NCBI RefSeq assembly: GCF_030690345.1
Contig: NZ_JAUYGV010000006.1
Span: forward strand, 434,001-498,000
Length of the DNA: 64,000 nucleotides
Direction: 5' to 3'
DNA from: Rheinheimera sp.
GTDB lineage: Bacteria > Pseudomonadota > Gammaproteobacteria > Enterobacterales > Alteromonadaceae
Shown here: positions 56,418 to 64,000 of the stretch, piece after piece
Layout of the letters: every line of letters starts with the position of its first letter
Position numbering within the stretch: the stretch's first letter is position 1
Notes under the pieces: generated by a model
What the model was told of the DNA's origin: nothing
Seen by the model: only the letters and a program-made list of their open reading frames with translations
Database searches by the model: none
Position numbers and translations under genes: made by a program

Positions 56418-58748
56418 TTAAGCCGGTGCGCCGTTAAACCAAAGCCGGAGTTGTTGTGGCAACCGTGCCAGCCAGGCATCCAGTTGCGCTGCTGTCATCG
56501 GTTTAGCGAAGTAATAACCCTGTACTTTGTCACAGCCGCAGTCTAACAGTTGTTGCAACCCGGCCTGATTTTCCAGCCCTTCAGCGGTGACCGAAAACCC
56601 CAGGCTGTGTGCCAGCTGGGTAGTTGCTTTAACAATTAATGCATCGTTGTTGTTATGCTCAATATCTTTGACAAAGGCGCGGTCTATTTTTACTTCATGC
56701 ACCGGCAGCTGTTTTAAATACGCCAGTGACGACTGGCCGGTACCAAAATCATCTATCGATAGCGTAATACCCAATTTTCGCAGCCGGTGCAGTTGGGCAA
56801 TAACGGTGTCGGTATCTTCCATCACCGCGCTTTCTGTGACTTCCAGCGCCAGTGCCGCCGCCGGTAACTGATGCTGTTGCAACAGCGCGGCAATATCGTC
56901 GGCCAACTGCGGGTTCAGCAGATCAAACACCGACAAGTTCACTGCCAGTTGCAGCGGAGTACCGCTTTGCCACCAATGGGCTGCCTGAGCGATAACCTGT
57001 TGTAACATCCATTGGCTGATCAGACCGATATTGCCGGAATGTTCGGCCAGTTTGATAAACTGATCCGGCGGTACCAGACCCAGTTGCGGATGTTGCCAGC
57101 GGATTAAGGCTTCGGCGCTGCTACAACCAGGCTGCTGAATATTCACTTTGGCCTGATACACCACAAAAAACTGACCATTGTGCAGTGCCACGGGTAGATC
57201 GCGGATTAACCCCAACTCGCGCTGATGGCTTTCATCCTGACCTTGTTGATAAAAGGCGATGCTCTCCGGCATTTGCCGTGCGTTTTCCAACGCAATATCC
57301 ACACGGCGCAGCGCATCATTTACACTGAGCTGGCCGGCAGCAAAATTATAAATGCCGGCATACAGTTTCAGGTTTATCGCCGAGCTCTGCAGCTTATAGC
57401 TGTTAAGCAGGGGTTTTAGCAGTTGTTGTACTTGTTCGGTCAGCAACGTATGCGGGTACAACAAAACAAACTCATCGCCACCCGGCCTGGCCAACAATAC
57501 CGGTGCCGGTACCAACTGTTGCAGGCGCTGTGCCAATTGCTGCAACAGTAAGTCGCCGTTGCTGAAACCCAGTACGTCATTAATGCTTTTAAACTGCTGA
57601 ATATTTAGCTGCAGCAAGCTGCCGTCAAAGCTATTCAGCCATTGTTGCAATAAGCGCTCAAGAGCGGTGCGGTTATACAGGCCGGTAACGGAGTCATGCT
57701 CGGCATTAAACAGCAACTGCTGCTCACGCTGTTGAATATCCTGCTGCATAGTGCTCAGCGTCCGGCTGAGTAAGCCCACTTCATCGTTGCCACCAGGTGG
57801 GGCGGTGGCAGCAAAGCCCTGGCCGATCTGCCGGGCAAACTCGCTTAGTGCCTGCATCGGCCCGGTAATGCTGCGGGCAAAAATAAATGCTACTACCAGC
57901 GACAACGACAGGGCGGCGCCAAAGATGTAAAACAGCTGGCTGCGCAATTGCTGGTAGCTGCTGAGCCAGCGCTGATTTGATAAATGCTGCACCGCCCACA
58001 GTTGCTGTTGCTGATCCAGTGGGACAGCGACGGAGACGTAATCCTGTTGCGGGCTGCTTTGTACTGTGTCGGGCTGTGCGATAAGCGCACTGAGTAAATC
58101 GGGTAACTGCTGCTGGTGCGCAGAACTGAGTGTGGAGTTGCCGATGCGGTGCTGGCCGTCGCGAATGCCGGTAAAACTGATATCCAGCCCGGTAATGCCT
58201 TTTATCTGCTGTGCCAGCGGGCCATCAAGCGGAAAGCCCATGCCGACATGCGCAATCAGATTCGGCGCTTTTACCGGCGCCAGTACCAGCTGATAGGCTT
58301 GGCCGTTCAGGCTGACAATAGCTGCCACCGGGTTGTCACTGCCGGTGCCGGCTTGCTGAAACAGTGGGGTAATATCGCTCATATTCAGTGTCGGCGACGA
58401 GCTGGCCAGCAAAGTGCCATCCGGTGCCAGCAGCAACGTCAGACTGGCATTGATACGGTTACCATGGTTGTGCAACACCGACTCAATGGTTTCCTGTTCA
58501 GCGGTGGCCACGGCGCGGCGAAAGCCAAAATCAGCCGCCAGAATACGCACACTGTTGCTCAACTGCTCTGCACGGGTGTCCAATGCCTGGCGTAACACTT
58601 TGGCCGACACGTTCAGAATATGCTGCGCTTGCAATTCACTGTCACGTTTTAGTGTGGTTAAGGTAGCAAAGCCGGTCGCCAGCGCCAGTAAACTTAACAT
58701 TAACAGCAGGATAAAAATCAGTTTGCCGCGTAACGACTTAAACCGCAT
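56418..58748 (-). CDS. Membrane GGDEF-EAL protein (cyclic di-GMP turnover)
   Basis: A c-di-GMP signalling enzyme. TM1 (LIFILLLMLSLLALATGFATL) and a periplasmic sensor domain (residues 32-275) lead to TM2 (LFYIFGAALSLSLVVAFIFA), HAMP, GGDEF (about 350-505) and EAL (about 520-765). The GGDEF motif is intact (RPGGDEFVLLYP) but there is no RxxD inhibitory site. EAL catalytic motifs are intact: AEALIRWQHP, LSIDDFGTGQSSL, HEVKIDRAFV, KVQGYYFAKPM. Phosphodiesterase activity is likely; cyclase activity is possible. Length is 776. It is convergent with the DUF2798 gene and divergent from the patatin gene. Confidence 0.94.
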   Translation of the reverse strand: MRFKSLRGKLIFILLLMLSLLALATGFATLTTLKRDSELQAQHILNVSAKVLRQALDTRAEQLSNSVRILAADFGFRRAVATAEQETIESVLHNHGNRINASLTLLLAPDGTLLASSSPTLNMSDITPLFQQAGTGSDNPVAAIVSLNGQAYQLVLAPVKAPNLIAHVGMGFPLDGPLAQQIKGITGLDISFTGIRDGQHRIGNSTLSSAHQQQLPDLLSALIAQPDTVQSSPQQDYVSVAVPLDQQQQLWAVQHLSNQRWLSSYQQLRSQLFYIFGAALSLSLVVAFIFARSITGPMQALSEFARQIGQGFAATAPPGGNDEVGLLSRTLSTMQQDIQQREQQLLFNAEHDSVTGLYNRTALERLLQQWLNSFDGSLLQLNIQQFKSINDVLGFSNGDLLLQQLAQRLQQLVPAPVLLARPGGDEFVLLYPHTLLTEQVQQLLKPLLNSYKLQSSAINLKLYAGIYNFAAGQLSVNDALRRVDIALENARQMPESIAFYQQGQDESHQRELGLIRDLPVALHNGQFFVVYQAKVNIQQPGCSSAEALIRWQHPQLGLVPPDQFIKLAEHSGNIGLISQWMLQQVIAQAAHWWQSGTPLQLAVNLSVFDLLNPQLADDIAALLQQHQLPAAALALEVTESAVMEDTDTVIAQLHRLRKLGITLSIDDFGTGQSSLAYLKQLPVHEVKIDRAFVKDIEHNNNDALIVKATTQLAHSLGFSVTAEGLENQAGLQQLLDCGCDKVQGYYFAKPMTAAQLDAWLARLPQQLRLWFNGAPA

Positions 58749-58904
58749 AGGCTAGATACCGTATAACAACAGTGCACCGGGCAAAGAAACAGGCATAATG
58801 TGGCAGACCTTAACGGAAGATGTGGTTAACAATAGCAATAACCCGCAGCGGGCTCAAATACAATTGAATGCCGGCGGCAGAACAATGAGACGGACTGACA
58901 GTAA

Positions 58905-61172
58905 ATGAAGACAGGGATCTTAAATACCTTGCTGGCTGCCAGCCTGGTATGCAGCGGTGTAGCGCTGGCTGACGATGTATGCCAACAGGCGCGGGCACAA
59001 AACCGCGATTGTGTGGCACTGGTACTGGGCGGTGGTGGCGCGCGTGGCGGGGCGCATCTGGGCGTAATAGAACAACTGGAACGACAGCAAATCCCCATAG
59101 ACTTAGTAGTAGGCACCAGTATCGGCGCTTTTATCGGCGGCTTGTATGCCAGTGGCCACAGCGCAGAGCAAATTGCGCAGCGGCTGGAGCGCACGCCGTG
59201 GGCGGCCGGGTTTCGTGATCGCGTGTACCGCGATGAAATGCCGCTGCGGCGCAAGCAAATCAGTGACGACTTCCCGGTAAATACTGATCTTGGCGTATCA
59301 GCAGATGGCGTAAAGTTACCCAAAGGCATTTTAAATGGCCAGGCGCTGGCCGAAATTTTACACGGCACCTTTGGTATCTATGCCGATCTTAAACATTTTA
59401 ATGACTTACCGGTGCCGTTTCGCGCCGTCGCCACCGATTTACTGACACAGCAGGAAGTGGTGCTGAGTAACGGCAGCCTGGTGCAGGCGGTGCAGGCGTC
59501 GATGACCATTCCTGGCGTAGTGCGGCCGCTGGAGTTAAACGGCAAGCTGCTGGTAGATGGCGGTGTGGTAAATAACCTGCCAATCAGCGTGGCACGTCAG
59601 CTCGGCGTCGACCGTATTATTGCCGTCAGTATTGACTCACCGCTGCTGCGGCGTGAGCAAATGGAATCGGCATTCAGCGTTACCGAGCAACTTACCAGCT
59701 TTTTAGTGCGCGCCGGCGTGCAGCAGCAATTGCAACTGCTAACCGACCGCGACTTATTGCTGCAGCCGGATCTGGTTGATATCAGCACGCTGGACTTTGA
59801 CCGTATTAACGTTGCTGTAGCCTCTGGCCGGCAAAGCGCTATCCGTTTTGTGCAGGCGCTGGCTGATTTTAGCCAACCGCATAAAGTGTACAGCGACTGG
59901 TTTGCCAGGTTTGATCAAGCGTCCAAGCCGGCAATAGCAATAGACCGGCTGCAACTGCAAAATAATTCCCGGCTTGCTGATCAATTGTTGTTTGACCGGC
60001 TGGAGCTTAAACCCGGAGACTTTTACACTGAGCGCAGTATTCGGCGCGGTCTGCGGCAATTATACGGCCTGGATACCTTTGAACGGGTTAGCCAGCAACT
60101 TAGCGTAGAAGAAGACGGCAGCACCTTGCTTAGTGTCAAAGCGGAAGAAAAAAGCTGGGGTCCGGCTTATCTGAACTTCCGGCTGATGTTTGAAGATGAT
60201 TTCCGCAATAACCATCAGTATCAACTGGCGGCAGCCTATACCCGCACCAATTTATCGCCATGGGGCGCTGAGTGGCATTCGGAATTAGCGCTGGGCAGCA
60301 ATAAATACTTGTCGACAGAACTGTATTGGCCGCTGGCCAACAGCGGCCTGTATAGCAGCGCCGGTTACCGGCACCGGCGCGATGTACTGCGTTTGCAAGA
60401 CGAATTACAGCTGTCGGCCGGCGAGCTGAAAAATATTGAACATGAATTGCAGCTCAGCAGCGGTTGGAATATCTCCGATCACGCCAGGTTGCAGTTGGGT
60501 TGGGTGTGGCGTGACGGCGAATACCAACTGCCGGCGGTATACGCGGCAGAGTTGTTAACATCCAGGATCGATTATCGCCGCAGCGGGCCTCAGGCCGAAC
60601 TGATTTGGGATACGTTAAACAGCCGCAGTTTCCCCACCCGCGGTATCCGGTTGGCCAGTAGCTACCGCTTTTTAACCGACAAGGTATTGGGCTCAGAGTT
60701 AAACAGCACCAGCAGCAGTACCGAGTTACTCGCCGCTAAAAGCTGGCAGCAGCATACGCTACGCACCCGCTGGCGCTTTGATCACTACAAGCCTGAAGAC
60801 GATACCGGTTTTGCGCTGGAGCAGTTCAGCCTGGGCGGCTTTTTGAACCTGTCCGGTTACCCGGCAGAGTCGCTGTTTGGCAGCCAAATTCAGTTTGGCA
60901 GCCTGGTGTACCTGTACCGGCTGAACGAGCAAAGCATTTCTTTTATTAATGCGCCGCTGTATTTCGGTACCTCGCTGGAGCGGGGCCGCGTGCGTAAAGA
61001 TGTGTTTGGCGCTTCCGGCGGTGCTGACGCTACCGGTTGGCTGTGGGCCGGCAGTGTATTTTTGGGCTGGGATACGCCGCTGGGGCCGTTGTATTTCGGT
61101 GTTGGCATGGCCGAGCAGGGCCAGTCTGATTATTCTGATGCGGTGTACTTATCCTTTGGTAAAAACTATTAG
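58905..61172 (+). CDS. Patatin-like phospholipase with POTRA and outer-membrane barrel (type Vd autotransporter, PlpD-like)
   Basis: Signal peptide (LNTLLAASLVCSGVALADD) precedes a patatin domain (residues about 37-320). Its oxyanion loop is GGGGARGGAHLG, the catalytic serine is in GTSIG (Ser72) and the aspartate in VDGG (Asp218). A POTRA-like segment lies near 350-410 (LADQLLFDRLELKPGDFYTERSIRRGLRQLYGLDTFERVS). A 16-strand-type BamA/Omp85-like barrel fills the rest, ending in an aromatic residue after VYLSFGKNY. This is the layout of PlpD. Lipase activity and secretion or surface display are inferred. Length is 755. Confidence 0.92.
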   Translation: MKTGILNTLLAASLVCSGVALADDVCQQARAQNRDCVALVLGGGGARGGAHLGVIEQLERQQIPIDLVVGTSIGAFIGGLYASGHSAEQIAQRLERTPWAAGFRDRVYRDEMPLRRKQISDDFPVNTDLGVSADGVKLPKGILNGQALAEILHGTFGIYADLKHFNDLPVPFRAVATDLLTQQEVVLSNGSLVQAVQASMTIPGVVRPLELNGKLLVDGGVVNNLPISVARQLGVDRIIAVSIDSPLLRREQMESAFSVTEQLTSFLVRAGVQQQLQLLTDRDLLLQPDLVDISTLDFDRINVAVASGRQSAIRFVQALADFSQPHKVYSDWFARFDQASKPAIAIDRLQLQNNSRLADQLLFDRLELKPGDFYTERSIRRGLRQLYGLDTFERVSQQLSVEEDGSTLLSVKAEEKSWGPAYLNFRLMFEDDFRNNHQYQLAAAYTRTNLSPWGAEWHSELALGSNKYLSTELYWPLANSGLYSSAGYRHRRDVLRLQDELQLSAGELKNIEHELQLSSGWNISDHARLQLGWVWRDGEYQLPAVYAAELLTSRIDYRRSGPQAELIWDTLNSRSFPTRGIRLASSYRFLTDKVLGSELNSTSSSTELLAAKSWQQHTLRTRWRFDHYKPEDDTGFALEQFSLGGFLNLSGYPAESLFGSQIQFGSLVYLYRLNEQSISFINAPLYFGTSLERGRVRKDVFGASGGADATGWLWAGSVFLGWDTPLGPLYFGVGMAEQGQSDYSDAVYLSFGKNY

Positions 61173-61265
61173 GCCGGCATTTACATATTTGCTCACACTT
61201 TGCCGTTGGCGTGGCCGGCTTTGGCAATGATAAGCTAATGCAGAGTTAATAAGCAGGAAGCATAA

Positions 61266-62195
61266 ATGCAGTTAATTGTTACCGCGATAAGTAAAGCCTA
61301 TGCCAGTGTGCAGGCCGTGCAGCAAGTTAGTTTTCAGATTAACAGCGGCGAAATTTTTGCCTTGCTGGGGCCAAACGGCGCCGGTAAGTCGTCAATTATC
61401 CGCATGCTGGTGGGTATGACACAGCCGGACAGCGGCAGCATTATGATTAGCTATCAGGACGAGCACTTCGACCATGTGCCGCGACGTTTGCTCGGCTATT
61501 TGCCGGAAGACCGCGGTTTGTACCCGGACAAAAGCATTGAAAAAAACCTGCTGTATCTGGCGCAGCTGCATGGCTTAAGCAAAAGCAAAGCGCTGTCAGA
61601 AATGGACTACTGGCTTGATGTGTTTGACTTAACCGACCGGCGCCATGAAGACTTAAAGCAGTTATCCAAAGGCAACCAGCAAAAAGTACAGTTAATTGCG
61701 GCGGTGCTGCATCAGCCGGCGCTGGTGATTCTGGACGAGCCGTTCTCCGGGCTTGATCCGATTAATCAGGAAAAGGTGGTGCTGTTTTTAAAGCAGCTGA
61801 AAGCCAAAGGTATGACGGTTATTTTAAGCGCGCACCAAATGGCGATGGTAGAAAAACTGGCCGACCATATGTTGCTGATGGCACAAGGTAGGGCGGTGCT
61901 GGCCGGTACTTTGCAGCATATTCAACAACAAAGCCAAAGCCGGCGCCGGATGAAAATCGGCACTGTCAGTGCGGTAAGTGCCGAACAATTACAGCAACTG
62001 GATGCTGTATTAAGCGTTGAAGCACTGCAGGCGCAACATTTTTTACTCACCCTGGCCGATGATGTCAGTGTGTCAGACTGTTTAAAACAACTGCTGCTGC
62101 AGGTTGAGCTGACGCTGGTGGAAATGCAAACGCCGGATTTGCACCAACTGTATCTGGCGGCGATGGCGAAGCACAAACCGGAGGTGGCAGCATGA
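61266..62195 (+). CDS. ABC transporter ATPase, NatA-like
   Basis: ATP-binding subunit of an ABC-2-type exporter. Walker A GPNGAGKSSIIRML is at about residues 36-49; the ABC signature is LSKGNQQKVQLIAAVL and Walker B LVILDEPFSGLDP. A C-terminal extension of about 90 residues (DUF4162-like) is typical of NatA and related exporters. It overlaps the permease gene by ATGA. Substrate unknown; NatAB extrude sodium in Bacillus, but many homologues carry other cargo. Confidence 0.9.
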   Translation: MQLIVTAISKAYASVQAVQQVSFQINSGEIFALLGPNGAGKSSIIRMLVGMTQPDSGSIMISYQDEHFDHVPRRLLGYLPEDRGLYPDKSIEKNLLYLAQLHGLSKSKALSEMDYWLDVFDLTDRRHEDLKQLSKGNQQKVQLIAAVLHQPALVILDEPFSGLDPINQEKVVLFLKQLKAKGMTVILSAHQMAMVEKLADHMLLMAQGRAVLAGTLQHIQQQSQSRRRMKIGTVSAVSAEQLQQLDAVLSVEALQAQHFLLTLADDVSVSDCLKQLLLQVELTLVEMQTPDLHQLYLAAMAKHKPEVAA

Positions 62196-63370
62196 TGTCG
62201 CGGCAAAGCTTAATCGTAGCCAAGTGGGAGTTTTTACGCTTTTTTAAGTGGAAGCAGCAGCTGATCTCTTACTTGCTGATGCTGGGGGTGATGGCCGCTG
62301 TGGCATTGTGGAGCTTTTTTACCGATGAAAGCCGGCAACAATACCGCATCGCCGTGCCGGCACAACTGGAAATCGCCAACACAGAGCAGTTTCAGTTTCA
62401 GCGGCCCGGCATCAGCTTTACTGAGCAATTGGCGCAAATGCGTAGTGACGACTCATGGCATGCTGTAATAAGTGAAGAGCAGGGCGAATTAGTGCTGCAT
62501 ACCCTTACCGGCAAAAAGTGGCTGGCGCAGTTAGAGACAGTATTACAGCAACATTACCGCCAACTGTCGGCGGCACAAATGGGGCTAAGCACTGCGCAGT
62601 TAAACCGGTTGGAACAACCGGTAGTGATTAACACGCGCTATCTGGATCAAAACTACAAAGGCAAAGATACGCCGGAGAAAATGATTGCGCTGGGGGCGTT
62701 AATATTACTGTTTGTTGGCTTGAGCACCGCCTTTGGCCAGGTGCTGATGAGCATTACCGGTGAGAAACAACAGCGGGTTACTGAACAATTGTACGCCATA
62801 GTCACACCGCAGCAGTGGATGGACGGCAAAGTATTGGGCCACAGTTTCAGTGCGCTCAAAGCCATGGTCACATCCGGGCTGGTGATGTTGCTGGCGTTTG
62901 CCGTGGTGAGCTTGTTTGCGAAAAAAGCTGTCGATTTAAGCTGGATTAATATCGGCGTAGTGTTGTGGCTTATTCCGTTTGCACTGCTGGGGGTGGTGCT
63001 GTGCGCCAGCTTTATGGGCGCGATAGCCGCCTCAATTGACGACCCGAATAACAGCGGCAAAAGTGCGGTGATGATGATTACCTGGTTGCCAATGGTGTTT
63101 ACCTTTATGGTGATCGACAGCCCCGCCGGCTGGGGCATGACAGTGCTCAGCTTTGTGCCGTTAACCTCCTTTGCCGCCATGCCGGTGAAAATGGCGATGG
63201 TAACGGTGCCGTGGTGGCAACCGCTGTTGTCGCTGATGTTGTTGCTGGCGACGGTGTATTGGATGCGCCGCGTTGCCGGTCGGGTGTTTTTACGCGGTAT
63301 GCAGATGTACGGCAAAGAGCCGTCCTGGGGCGAAATAGTGCGCTGGGCCGTCAGTAATAAAACAGAATAG
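62192..63370 (+). CDS. ABC transporter permease, NatB-like (ABC-2 type)
   Basis: Membrane subunit paired with the preceding ATPase. TM1 (LISYLLMLGVMAAVALWSFF) is followed by a periplasmic loop of about 120 residues. Further membrane segments include MIALGALILLFVGLSTAFGQVLMSI, SALKAMVTSGLVMLLAFAVVSLF, IGVVLWLIPFALLGVVLCASFMGAIAAS and LLSLMLLLATVYWM. The ITGEKQQRVTEQLYAIVTPQQWMDGKVLG segment is typical of NatB-type permeases. Length is 392. Its stop directly abuts the stop of the convergent sensor gene. Confidence 0.88.
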   Translation: MMSRQSLIVAKWEFLRFFKWKQQLISYLLMLGVMAAVALWSFFTDESRQQYRIAVPAQLEIANTEQFQFQRPGISFTEQLAQMRSDDSWHAVISEEQGELVLHTLTGKKWLAQLETVLQQHYRQLSAAQMGLSTAQLNRLEQPVVINTRYLDQNYKGKDTPEKMIALGALILLFVGLSTAFGQVLMSITGEKQQRVTEQLYAIVTPQQWMDGKVLGHSFSALKAMVTSGLVMLLAFAVVSLFAKKAVDLSWINIGVVLWLIPFALLGVVLCASFMGAIAASIDDPNNSGKSAVMMITWLPMVFTFMVIDSPAGWGMTVLSFVPLTSFAAMPVKMAMVTVPWWQPLLSLMLLLATVYWMRRVAGRVFLRGMQMYGKEPSWGEIVRWAVSNKTE

Positions 63371-64000
63371 TCAGTCCTGAGTCAGGGCGCGTTCTACATC
63401 AATACCGATGCTGAGCGCGCCGATATGCCGGCCGTCAGCATTTAACAGCGGCACACTCAGTTTTACCTGAAAGCGTTGGGTGGACTGGTCGTACTCCACC
63501 ACATCAATAAAATAGTCATGTTGTTGCTCAAATACGCTGAGAAAAGGTGTTTCATCGCCCTGCCAATAGTCGGTGGTCATATCGCTGATAGCAACATTGG
63601 CGCCCTGGTTATCCATCAGAATCACTTCAGTAATTAACCCCGGGGTGTTGGCCTGCCAACTGCGCAGCAGCTCAGCTGTGGGCGAACTCAGCTGTGCTGC
63701 AGCCACAGCGCCGGCAGTACGCAGCTGTACCTTTTGCTGCCAAGCGGCATCACGCTGCATAATTTCCGACAAAGACAGCTGTTGCTGGTTTTGCTGTTGC
63801 ACCGCGGCTATCAGCTTGCGATCCCGTGCCAGCTCGCGGGTGCTGTGCAGCAGTTGTGCCGCAATCAATTGTTGTTCCTGCTCTGCCAGCGCAAAGGGCG
63901 CCGATGCACACAAATGCACAGCGGCATTAAAACGCGGCATAAAATCCGGCTGTTGTTGTAACCGTGCCGAAGAAAAATACACCCCCAGCGGTATATAACG
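63371..64000 (-). CDS. Cache/PDC sensor-domain protein (partial, 5' end outside window)
   Basis: The reverse frame stays open from the stop at 63371 to the window edge, so the track's GTG start at 63982 is probably not the true start. The visible 200 or so residues end in a Cache/PDC-like domain (LITEVILMDNQGANVAISDMTTDYWQGDETPFLSVF, QVKLSVPLLNADGRHIGALSIGIDVERAL). No output domain follows; the protein ends there. The missing N-terminus probably holds a signal peptide or membrane anchor. Confidence 0.75.
   Translation of the reverse strand, partial: RYIPLGVYFSSARLQQQPDFMPRFNAAVHLCASAPFALAEQEQQLIAAQLLHSTRELARDRKLIAAVQQQNQQQLSLSEIMQRDAAWQQKVQLRTAGAVAAAQLSSPTAELLRSWQANTPGLITEVILMDNQGANVAISDMTTDYWQGDETPFLSVFEQQHDYFIDVVEYDQSTQRFQVKLSVPLLNADGRHIGALSIGIDVERALTQD

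Overview
The window reads as ordinary chromosome of a free-living gammaproteobacterium of the Alteromonadales / Rheinheimera-Alishewanella type. This rests on the E. coli-like order of the lpt-rpoN, mla-murA, degS-degQ and folA-lptD-rapA blocks, together with features E. coli lacks: a cytochrome bc1 operon (petABC) between rpsI and sspAB, a DUF3718 gene, a GlyGly-CTERM-like protein and a type Vd patatin autotransporter. The genus is an inference; no rRNA or tRNA gene was seen. Almost every base is coding, and no insertion sequence, prophage or CRISPR array was recognised.

Layout. 1-7.1 kb (minus): rapZ (cut by the window edge)-ptsN-hpf-rpoN-lptB-lptA-lptC-kdsC-kdsD-yrbG, joining nitrogen-PTS/sigma-54 regulation to Kdo synthesis and LPS export. 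7.4-11.9 kb (plus): mlaFEDCB-ibaG-murA, phospholipid retrograde transport and the first step of peptidoglycan synthesis. 11.9-15 kb (minus): degS, degQ, zapG. 15.1-21.3 kb (plus): zapE, rplM-rpsI with a structured leader, petABC, sspA-sspB. 21.3-24.4 kb: divergent ilvY/ilvC and mgsA. 24.4-25.1 kb: a non-coding stretch that I read as a CsrB-family regulatory RNA on the minus strand with a UvrY/GacA-type palindrome upstream. 25.1-31.7 kb: Dyp-type peroxidase, argR, mdh, ispB, rplU-rpmA, obgE, folA and a DUF3718 gene. 31.8-40.4 kb (minus): a chemotaxis receptor, then apaH-apaG-rsmA-pdxA-surA-lptD. 40.5-49.3 kb: djlA, a DUF3530 gene, a small exported protein, an OmpA-like porin, rluA, rapA and a PIN-PhoH ATPase. 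49.3-64 kb is a more accessory stretch: an orphan membrane sensor, a transglutaminase-like/GlyGly-CTERM gene pair, a second pseudouridine synthase, a TPR membrane protein, a 2-hydroxyacid dehydrogenase, a DUF2798 protein, a GGDEF-EAL protein, the patatin autotransporter, a NatAB-type ABC exporter and a partial sensor-domain gene.

Functional themes. Envelope biogenesis dominates: LPS export is represented by kdsC, kdsD, lptABC and lptD; outer-membrane protein quality control by surA, degS and degQ; lipid asymmetry by mla; the cell wall by murA. The most notable non-coding feature is the Csr-type RNA: about 350 nt, 21 GGA motifs on the minus strand, several displayed in perfect hairpin loops, with an 18-bp inverted repeat about 160 bp upstream of the estimated start. 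If correct, it links BarA/UvrY signalling to CsrA titration. The same regulator could also affect the adjacent peroxidase gene.
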